A stretch of DNA of 8,071 nt. Source: an uncultured Streptococcus sp. (GTDB lineage: Bacteria > Bacillota > Bacilli > Lactobacillales > Streptococcaceae). The position numbers were made by a program, and so were the translations under genes. Under the pieces are notes generated by a model. It did no database searches and was not told where the DNA came from. It was given only the letters and a program-made list of their open reading frames with translations. This document shows, piece after piece, positions 1-4,935 of this stretch. The DNA lies in contig NZ_CALIIB010000139.1 in NCBI RefSeq assembly GCF_938020365.1, positions 1-8,071 of the forward strand, written 5' to 3'. Within the stretch, counting starts at the first letter, position 1. Every line of letters starts with the position of its first letter.

Positions 1-116
1 TATCATTCGACGCTGAAAAATTGGAAGGTTCATTGACTCGCTTGCCAGAACGCGATGAAATCAACCCAGAAATTAACGAAGCACTTGTCGTTGAATTCTA
101 CAACAAAATGCTTTAA
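1..116 (+). CDS. rpsD: 30S ribosomal protein S4, C-terminal end (partial)
   Basis: Only the last 37 codons are in the window, read in the frame whose first full codon starts at base 3. The visible peptide contains [18 protein letters not shown] and ends VEFYNKML, which I recognise as the conserved C-terminus of Firmicutes S4. S4 binds 16S rRNA directly, is a primary assembly protein of the small subunit and takes part in translational accuracy. The gene runs rightward, has its own terminator about 20 bp after the stop, and is not linked transcriptionally to what follows. The 5' part lies outside the window, so nothing can be said of its start or promoter. Confidence 0.95.
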
Positions 117-136
117 TTTCTATTGGAAATTTATTC

Positions 137-161
137 AGAAGCCGTTTTCGGCTTCTTTTTT
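137..161 (+). terminator. Rho-independent terminator of rpsD
   Basis: An 8-bp perfect stem (AGAAGCCG at 137-144, CGGCTTCT at 149-156) closes a TTTT loop and is followed by a T run to 161. It lies about 20 bp after the rpsD stop. The minus strand has no comparable T run, so it serves the plus strand. Confidence 0.9.
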
Positions 162-170
162 ATTCGATTA

Positions 171-203
171 ACAAAAAGAGGCTGGGATATCTTGTCCCAG
201 CCT
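171..203 (-). terminator. Rho-independent terminator of the TetR-family gene
   Basis: A 9-bp stem (AGGCTGGGA at 179-187 with TCCCAGCCT at 195-203) is followed on the minus strand by CTCTTTTTGT (180-171). It sits just past the stop of the leftward tetR gene. It lies back-to-back with the rpsD terminator and so isolates the two converging transcripts. Confidence 0.88.
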
Positions 204-220
204 TTATTAGTTCTTGAGTT

Positions 221-751
221 TTATAGCATCTTTAAAAGAAGATTAGCCATTTGTTCTGGGCTTTCCTTACTGCCTCGGGCGATCCACATCTGGTAGACGC
301 CAAAGAAGGCATTAACGAGGTAGACGATGCCGTATTCCTTTTCGATTTGATTGAAAGCTTTGCTGCGAAACCGTTCCTGTAGGATTTGGGAAAGTAAGGA
401 TTGGAGCTTATGGCGTAGGAAATTTTGGATTTCTCTAGTACCGTTTTCCGTCAAGAGAGCAGCCAGAAGAGGCTCTTGGGTCAAGAACTGAAAGACCTCT
501 GTGATAGCGACTGCTACATCTTCATGATTGTGTTCAAAGATGTATTCTAGTTGATGAAAGAGGCCCTGCTGATAGCGCTCAATCATATCATATTTATCCT
601 TGTAGTGGGTATAAAAGCTACTGCGACTGATACCAGCAGCTCGGGCCAATTCGACTGTTGTAATATGGTCAAAAGACTCCTGATGCAATAAGTCAACCAT
701 AGCCTTCTCAATGATGGCCTTGGTTTTTTTACGTTTATTACTTTCCGTCAT
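221..751 (-). CDS. TetR/AcrR-family transcriptional repressor, divergent from pip
   Basis: 176 aa, the usual size for a TetR dimer subunit. Residues about 8-55 form the N-terminal DNA-binding domain. The helix-turn-helix reads TVELARAAGISRSSFYTHYK, with the FYTHYKDK signature typical of the family. The rest is a helical ligand/dimerisation region (TetR_C-like, with the pattern FLTQEPLLAALL...NFLRHKL). The start is supported by AAAGGA (766-761 on the minus strand) 9 nt upstream of the ATG. The gene is transcribed away from a YhgE/Pip gene; in Bacillus subtilis a TetR-family gene (yhgD) also sits beside yhgE, so the pairing is conserved. The shared gap holds two matching dyads, one of them inside this gene's own predicted promoter, so I infer autorepression and repression of pip. 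The inducing ligand is unknown. Confidence 0.92.
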   Translation of the reverse strand: MTESNKRKKTKAIIEKAMVDLLHQESFDHITTVELARAAGISRSSFYTHYKDKYDMIERYQQGLFHQLEYIFEHNHEDVAVAITEVFQFLTQEPLLAALLTENGTREIQNFLRHKLQSLLSQILQERFRSKAFNQIEKEYGIVYLVNAFFGVYQMWIARGSKESPEQMANLLLKML

Positions 752-774
752 TTTAATTTTTCCTTTGTTATTAA

Positions 775-803
775 ATTATACAAAATTAGACAAGGTGTAT
801 AAA
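775..803 (-). promoter_or_regulatory. Predicted tetR promoter
   Basis: On the minus strand a perfect -10 TATAAT (780-775) lies 17 bp from a weak -35, TTTATA (803-798, 4 of 6 consensus bases). The predicted start near 768 gives a short leader of about 17 nt that contains the AAAGGA ribosome site. The dyad operator at 786-802 fills the spacer, so a bound repressor would block RNA polymerase. Confidence 0.65.
786..802. promoter_or_regulatory. TetR-type operator O1
   Basis: TTAGACAAGGTGTATAA fits the dyad TTAnACA-N3-TGTnTAA exactly, with symmetric 7-bp half sites. A near-identical copy lies at 863-879, exactly 77 bp downstream. The identity extends to 20 bp with one mismatch (786-805 and 863-882). 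This copy lies between the -10 and -35 of the predicted tetR promoter. Assignment of the dyad to the adjacent TetR protein is inference from position and symmetry. Confidence 0.75.
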
Positions 804-818
804 AATAGAAATTTCTGC

Positions 819-846
819 TTGCCTTAATTTTTTTATTGTGTATAAT
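819..846 (+). promoter_or_regulatory. Predicted pip promoter
   Basis: A perfect -10 TATAAT at 841-846 is preceded by TTGCCT at 819-824 with a 16-bp spacer. The predicted transcription start is near 853, so the start codon at 893 has a leader of about 40 nt. The -10 overlaps a lone operator half site (TGTATAA, 839-845). Confidence 0.65.
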
Positions 847-862
847 CTATTATATCAAATTT

Positions 863-879
863 TTAGACAATGTGTATAA
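863..879. promoter_or_regulatory. TetR-type operator O2
   Basis: TTAGACAATGTGTATAA is the second copy of the TTAnACA-N3-TGTnTAA dyad. It differs from O1 only in the central triplet. It begins about 10 bp after the predicted pip start point and ends just before the pip ribosome site, so a repressor bound here would act as a roadblock or prevent initiation. Confidence 0.75.
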
Positions 880-892
880 AAAAGGAGAAAAG

Positions 893-3292
893 ATGTTCAA
901 AGAATGGAAAGCGATCTTCAAAAAACCGAAGATTATTGTAGTCATGCTGGGAGTTGCCTTGATTCCAGCCTTGTATAATGTGATTTTTTTGAGCTCTATG
1001 TGGGATCCGTATGGCAAACTTTCTGATTTGCCAGTAGCGGTGGTCAATCAGGACCAGAAGGCGAGCTTATATGGAAAAGACTTGTCCATTGGTTCAGATA
1101 TGGTTCAAGATATGAAGAAAAATGCAGCGATGGATTTTCATTTTGTGGATAAGGATCAGGCAGAGAAGGGATTGGAAAAGGGCGACTATTACATGGTGGT
1201 GACTCTTCCTCAGGATCTATCAGCCAATGCGGCTAGTATCTTGAGCAATCAGCCTAAGCAAGTTACGATCCACTACCAAACATCCAGTGGTCATAGTTTT
1301 ATCGCCAGCAAAATGAGCGATTCTGCCATGGCTTCGATGAAGCAATCGGTCAGTCAGAAGATTACAAACAGCTATGTGACAAGCCTTTTTGCGAGTATGG
1401 ATAAGCTAAAAGGTGGACTTGGAACAGCCGCAGATGGCACAGCTAAATTGTCCGAAGGCAGTCAGGAACTGGCAAACGGTAGCCAAAAGCTGTCTACTAA
1501 CTTGGAAAGTCTAGCTCAGTCTAGCCTCACTTTCTCAGATGGAGCCACAGCGCTGTCAACTGGTCTGGTAGCATACACAAACGGAGTGGCTCAGATCAAT
1601 GCCGGCTTGCCGACTTTTACTAGCAAGATGACGGAATATACAGATGGAGTTGGGCAGCTTTCAGCTGGTGCCAGTCAATTAACCGCTCAGTCACAAACAT
1701 TATTGAATGGAACCAACCAACTAACGGGCAATTCACAGGAATTAGTCGCTGGTGTGGAGCGACTAAACAGCGGTTTGGCAGAACTGCAATCATCCGTTAA
1801 TAGCAGTGTTACGACTAACCAAGAAAAGGTTGCTCAGTTGACGGCAGGTCTAGATCAGCTCAATACGGCCATTCAAAATGCCACATCGGGAACGAGCTTG
1901 CCAACGGAAACAATTGCGGCTTCTCTCACGACGATTGCGACCAACGCGCAGTCTTTGGCAAGTAGTGCGCAAAGTGATCGGGCAGCAGCCATGGCAGCTT
2001 TGGAAGGAACAGCTGCTTACCAAAAACTTTCTGCCGATGAGCAAGAAGAACTAAAATCAGCTCTAGCAGGTGGTACTGATTCTAGCAGTAGTGCAGCGGC
2101 AACTATTGTACAGGAAGTCCAAGCTATCCAAACTAATCTGCAAGGTTTGCAAACGGCCAGCAGTCAGGCAAGTCAGCTGTCGGCAGCAGCCAACCAAGTC
2201 CTGCCAGGTGCTTCAGCTATGATTAGTGGTCTCTATGGTGGTCTAGGTCAGGTAAATGAAGCTCTGTCCTCTGCCAGCACTGGTTCAGCGACCCTTTCTC
2301 AAGGCATTACGGCTTATACAGGTGGACTTTCTCAAGTAGCTCAGGGAGTAGCGGCTTATACTACAGGGGTCAATCAGCTTTCTCAAGGAGCAGCTAATCT
2401 AGCGAGCCATAATGACCAAGTGACTTCAGGAATCGGTCAAATCAGCTCAGGCCTCTCTCAATTACATGATAAATCATCGACTTTGGTCGCAGGGATGCAA
2501 ACATTATCTACAGGTGCTACTCAAATGGCGGATGGTTCTCAGCAGTTAGCGAATGGTGGTCTCACCTTGAACAGTGGGCTGGGAAATTTATCAATCGGCG
2601 CTCAGACTCTAAATACAGGGTTGACGGATGCCAAGGGTCAATTGTCCAAGCTTTCAGTGACAGAGGACAATGCGGCTGCCTTGGCTGGCCCTGTCGAGCT
2701 GAAAAAGACAGATAAAGATCAGGTTGGTAAAAATGGTGTTGGTATGGCCCCCTACATGATTTCTGTTGCTCTTTTTGTAGCAGCGATTTCGACCAATGTT
2801 ATTTTCGGCACGCTCCCTTCTGGTCAAGTTCCAGCTTCTCGCAAAGCTTGGCTCAAGGCTCGTCTGGAGGTCAATGGTTTGATTTCTATTTTGGCGGGTA
2901 TCTTGGTTTATGGAGCGGTTCATTTGATTGGTCTTGAGGCCAACTACGAATGGACGACGCTGGCCTTGACTGTTTTAGCCAGCATGGCCTTTATGGCGGT
3001 TGTGACGACTCTGGTCACTTGGGATAGTAAGGTCGGGGCCTTTATCTCCTTGATCCTCTTGCTCCTGCAACTGGCTTCTAGCGCTGGTACTTATCCGCTG
3101 CCCCTAACGGCGGAAATCTTCCAAATGCTCAATCCAATCTTACCGATGAGCTATGCGGTGTCAGGACTGCGAGAAACGATCTCGATGAATGGTCAAATCG
3201 GTGGCCAACTAGCCTTCTTGGTCGCGACTTTACTGCTTTTCATGGTCTTAGGCACAATGGCCTATCGTCCTGATAAGAAAAAAATCATTTAA
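893..3292 (+). CDS. YhgE/Pip family membrane protein with XXXLXXG heptad repeats
   Basis: 799 aa from the ATG at 893, which has AAAGGAG (881-887) 5 nt upstream. An in-frame ATG at 836 would add 19 residues but lies upstream of the predicted transcript start. Residues about 13-33 form the first membrane segment and are followed by the family motif WDPYGKLSDLPVAVVNQD (37-54). The extracellular part holds two blocks of X-X-X-L-X-X-G heptads (about 176-302 and 443-584), separated by an Ala/Ser/Gln-rich helical insert. Residues about 606-625 carry the pre-membrane motif PVELKK...GVGMAPYM, and residues 615-795 form a C-terminal multi-span domain of about five or six helices, like ABC-2 permeases. 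The family includes the Lactococcus phage infection protein Pip, a phage receptor, and B. subtilis YhgE; EsaA/YueB of type VII secretion is related. No secretion genes are adjacent, so it is probably a stand-alone surface or export protein. Regulation is by the divergent TetR. Confidence 0.9.
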   Translation: MFKEWKAIFKKPKIIVVMLGVALIPALYNVIFLSSMWDPYGKLSDLPVAVVNQDQKASLYGKDLSIGSDMVQDMKKNAAMDFHFVDKDQAEKGLEKGDYYMVVTLPQDLSANAASILSNQPKQVTIHYQTSSGHSFIASKMSDSAMASMKQSVSQKITNSYVTSLFASMDKLKGGLGTAADGTAKLSEGSQELANGSQKLSTNLESLAQSSLTFSDGATALSTGLVAYTNGVAQINAGLPTFTSKMTEYTDGVGQLSAGASQLTAQSQTLLNGTNQLTGNSQELVAGVERLNSGLAELQSSVNSSVTTNQEKVAQLTAGLDQLNTAIQNATSGTSLPTETIAASLTTIATNAQSLASSAQSDRAAAMAALEGTAAYQKLSADEQEELKSALAGGTDSSSSAAATIVQEVQAIQTNLQGLQTASSQASQLSAAANQVLPGASAMISGLYGGLGQVNEALSSASTGSATLSQGITAYTGGLSQVAQGVAAYTTGVNQLSQGAANLASHNDQVTSGIGQISSGLSQLHDKSSTLVAGMQTLSTGATQMADGSQQLANGGLTLNSGLGNLSIGAQTLNTGLTDAKGQLSKLSVTEDNAAALAGPVELKKTDKDQVGKNGVGMAPYMISVALFVAAISTNVIFGTLPSGQVPASRKAWLKARLEVNGLISILAGILVYGAVHLIGLEANYEWTTLALTVLASMAFMAVVTTLVTWDSKVGAFISLILLLLQLASSAGTYPLPLTAEIFQMLNPILPMSYAVSGLRETISMNGQIGGQLAFLVATLLLFMVLGTMAYRPDKKKII

Positions 3293-3315
3293 GAAAGAGT
3301 AGACTTAAAAGGAAC

Positions 3316-3351
3316 AACTTGGTTTTGTGAACAGAACCAAGTTTTTTTGTT
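3316..3351 (+). terminator. Rho-independent terminator of pip
   Basis: The stem 3316-3327 pairs with 3332-3343 around a TGAA tetraloop, with one G-U pair, and is followed by seven Ts (3342-3348). It lies 23 bp after the pip stop. Its T tract shares its last base with the parS palindrome that starts at 3348. Confidence 0.88.
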
Positions 3352-3363
3352 TCACGTGAAACA
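3348..3363. promoter_or_regulatory. parS: parS chromosome-segregation site (ParB/Spo0J binding)
   Basis: TGTTTCACGTGAAACA is a perfect 16-bp palindrome and matches the Firmicutes parS consensus TGTTNCACGTGAAACA at every position. ParB (Spo0J) dimers bind such sites, spread along the flanking DNA and load SMC condensin. Most Firmicutes have several sites clustered around oriC, and streptococci have ParB and parS but no ParA. The site lies in an intergenic gap right after a terminator. Being near an rpsD gene, it would be consistent with an origin-proximal location. Confidence 0.88.
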
Positions 3364-3381
3364 GTAGAGAATTTTGCTGTG

Positions 3382-3406
3382 TAGATTTTCTCCACAAATC
3401 TATTTT
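3382..3406 (+). other. Weak AT-rich hairpin between parS and the VTC promoter
   Basis: TAGATTT (3382-3388) pairs with AAATCTA (3396-3402) around a 7-nt loop and is followed by TTTT. It could act as a weak backup terminator for pip, but the stem is short and AT-rich. The rest of the gap, 3364-3427, shows nothing else I can name. Confidence 0.35.
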
Positions 3407-3427
3407 ATTCGCTATGAAAATATGAAT

Positions 3428-3471
3428 GTTTTGTTTTCTTTAAGTTTTCTTTAGCCTTGCTTTAAGTTTTC
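3428..3471 (+). promoter_or_regulatory. 11-bp direct-repeat array, likely OmpR/PhoB-family (CiaR-like) activator site
   Basis: Four 11-bp units lie in register. The first, GTTTTGTTTTC (3428-3438), matches unit 2 at 8 of 11. Units 2 and 4 are the identical TTTAAGTTTTC (3439-3449 and 3461-3471). Unit 3 is the degenerate TTTAGCCTTGC (3450-3460). An 11-bp step puts every unit on one face of the helix, as for OmpR/PhoB-type response regulators. TTTAAG-N5-TTTAGC differs by two bases from the known streptococcal CiaR site TTTAAG-N5-TTTAAG. The array ends 5 bp before the -10 box, in the place of a -35, which fits an activator. The identity of the regulator is inference. Confidence 0.6.
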
Positions 3472-3476
3472 ATCCG

Positions 3477-3482
3477 TAAAAT
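3477..3482 (+). promoter_or_regulatory. Predicted -10 box of the VTC operon promoter
   Basis: TAAAAT (5 of 6 consensus bases) follows the repeat array. No acceptable -35 is found at 16-18 bp; the nearest candidate, TTGCTT (3457-3462), is only 14 bp away. The promoter is therefore probably activator-dependent. The predicted transcript start near 3489 lies downstream of the in-frame ATG at 3481, which supports the later start at 3517. Confidence 0.55.
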
Positions 3483-3516
3483 GGCTCTAGTTACAAGAAA
3501 GACAGGGGGAGAATCC

Positions 3517-4242
3517 ATGGCTAAAAAAACATTTAAAGATAAATTTCAACGATTTGAAACCAAATATATTATTTCCAAAGAAACTTTGGCCGATTTACTG
3601 ACCGAGTTTGAAGGCCATCTGGTAGAGGATGAGCATGCTTATTCGACCATCCATAATCTTTACTACGACACCCCGACCTATCAAATGATTCGTGAGTCCT
3701 TAGAAAAGCCTTATTTTAAAGAAAAATTGCGCGTGCGGACCTACGATGAAAGCCCAAGAGAAGACAGTCAAGTCTTTTTGGAAATCAAGAAAAAAGTGCG
3801 TAAGATTGTCTACAAGCGCCGAATTTCGACAGATCTAGTCGCTGCAGAGGCTTACTTGGAGGGCGATCACAGTAAGGTTGAGGATTGTCAGATTCGTGAG
3901 GAAATCGACTGGCTGGGTCAGCGCTACGGTGGTCTGCAGCCCATGATGTATATCTACTACAATCGTTATTCTATGAAGGGGATTGAGGATCCCAATGTTC
4001 GGATTACCATTGACCACGATTTGACCTACCGCAACTATGATTTGAGCCTCTTGCATGGTCATTACGGGGAAAATCTTCTGCCGAATCATCATGTGATTAT
4101 GGAAGTCAAGGTGCCAGGAGCCTATCCGCTCTGGCTGAGTGAGATTTTGGATCGCCATCAGGTCTTCCCAAGCTCTTTTTCCAAATACGGGGTTGCTTAT
4201 AAGAAAACGACAGACTATAAAGGAGTTGTAAATCATGCTTAG
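3517..4242 (+). CDS. VTC-domain protein, polyphosphate polymerase-like
   Basis: 241 aa from the ATG at 3517, chosen because GGGGGAG (3505-3511) lies 5 nt upstream. The ATG at 3481 overlaps the -10 box. The whole protein is one VTC catalytic domain, a triphosphate-tunnel beta barrel related to yeast Vtc4, which polymerises ATP gamma-phosphates into polyphosphate. Alternating charged pairs expected to line the tunnel are all present: E14/K16 (FETKY), R72/R74 (LRVRTYD), E89/K91/K93 (LEIKKK), K100/R101/R102, R150 (NRYS), R162/D166, E196/K198 (MEVKV) and K223 (FSKYGVAY). There is no signal peptide or membrane segment, so it is cytoplasmic and lacks the SPX domain of the fungal protein. It is the first gene of an operon, and its stop overlaps the start of the DUF4956 gene by 8 nt. 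Polyphosphate as product is inferred from the family and not shown here. Confidence 0.88.
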   Translation: MAKKTFKDKFQRFETKYIISKETLADLLTEFEGHLVEDEHAYSTIHNLYYDTPTYQMIRESLEKPYFKEKLRVRTYDESPREDSQVFLEIKKKVRKIVYKRRISTDLVAAEAYLEGDHSKVEDCQIREEIDWLGQRYGGLQPMMYIYYNRYSMKGIEDPNVRITIDHDLTYRNYDLSLLHGHYGENLLPNHHVIMEVKVPGAYPLWLSEILDRHQVFPSSFSKYGVAYKKTTDYKGVVNHA

Positions 4243-4915
4243 TCACTTATTTTATGATATTTTTACCGATACGGCCGTAGATCCAGCCATGATGATGCTG
4301 GCTATCGGAGTGTCTTTGCTTTTGGGCTTAGTCATTGCCAAGGTTTACCAGTTTAAGACAGTTTACAGCAAATCCTTTGTGATGAGTTTGGCGCTCTTGC
4401 CGACCTTGATTGCAATTGTGATTTTCTTGGTCAATGGAAGTCTGGGAGCAGGGGTTGCCGTCATGGGGGCCTTTAGCTTGATTCGCTTCCGTTCCGCACC
4501 GGGAGGGGCCAAGGAGCTGGTGTCCATTTTCTTAGTCATGACAATCGGGATTGCCATCGGAATGGGCTATCTGGTCTTTGCGACCGTCTTTACCCTCATC
4601 ATGTCGCTCGCTATGCTGCTACTTGAAGTGGTCAATTTCGGGCAGATGAAGCATTCCATGCGCCAGCTGACTATCGTCATACCAGAAAGTCTGGACTATG
4701 AAAGCATTTTTGATGATATTTTCAACAAAGCTGCCAATCATGTTGAACTAGCTAATGTCAAAACCTCTGATATGGGGAGTTTGTTCAAGATTAAATACAT
4801 CATTCAGCTGAATGGTCGAATGACCGAAAAAGAACTCATCGATGCCCTACGGACGCGCAATGGAAATCTAGAGATTGCCATCAGCCGCTATATCACGAAA
4901 GAAAATGAATTATAA
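4235..4915 (+). CDS. DUF4956 integral membrane protein
   Basis: 226 aa. The ATG at 4235 lies inside the end of the VTC gene, 9 nt after AAAGGAG (4219-4225), so the two are likely translationally coupled. Predicted membrane helices lie at about 18-37, 47-67, 70-83 (glycine-rich, possibly re-entrant) and 98-133 (two helices). The hallmark is GAFSLIRFRSAPGGAKE at 78-94, a conserved Arg-rich loop following a Gly-rich helix that defines the family. Residues about 140-226 form a soluble C-terminal domain with alternating beta and alpha pattern, probably cytosolic. DUF4956 genes commonly accompany VTC-domain and often CotH-type kinase genes in bacteria, but their biochemical role is not established. 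By analogy with eukaryotic VTC complexes, where membrane subunits pass the nascent polymer across the membrane, it may be the channel or anchor for the VTC enzyme; this is inference. Confidence 0.88.
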   Translation: MLSHLFYDIFTDTAVDPAMMMLAIGVSLLLGLVIAKVYQFKTVYSKSFVMSLALLPTLIAIVIFLVNGSLGAGVAVMGAFSLIRFRSAPGGAKELVSIFLVMTIGIAIGMGYLVFATVFTLIMSLAMLLLEVVNFGQMKHSMRQLTIVIPESLDYESIFDDIFNKAANHVELANVKTSDMGSLFKIKYIIQLNGRMTEKELIDALRTRNGNLEIAISRYITKENEL

Positions 4916-4935
4916 TATCTAGAAAGAGGTCAATC

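Noticed and set aside
836..892. In-frame upstream ATG giving a Pip protein 19 residues longer
   Set aside because: It lies upstream of the predicted -10 and transcript start and has no ribosome site. The extra peptide would be encoded across operator O2, whereas the ATG at 893 has AAAGGAG in place.
1420..2640. Repetitive DNA in the middle of pip as a possible tandem-repeat locus
   Set aside because: The repetition is at the protein level (heptads). The DNA units are diverged and there is no exact tandem repeat of useful length.
1850..2923. Short open frames antisense to pip (1850-2044, 2654-2923)
   Set aside because: Their compositions (Arg/Cys/Asn-rich) are what reverse reading of Ala/Ser/Gln-rich codons gives, and there are no ribosome sites or motifs.
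3481..3516. In-frame upstream ATG giving a VTC protein 12 residues longer
   Set aside because: Its first bases are part of the predicted -10 box and it has no ribosome site. The ATG at 3517 has GGGGGAG 5 nt upstream, and VTC homology starts just after it.
3835..4236. 133-codon open frame antisense to the VTC gene
   Set aside because: It lies wholly within a well-supported gene, shows no domain pattern and reads as a mirror of VTC codons.
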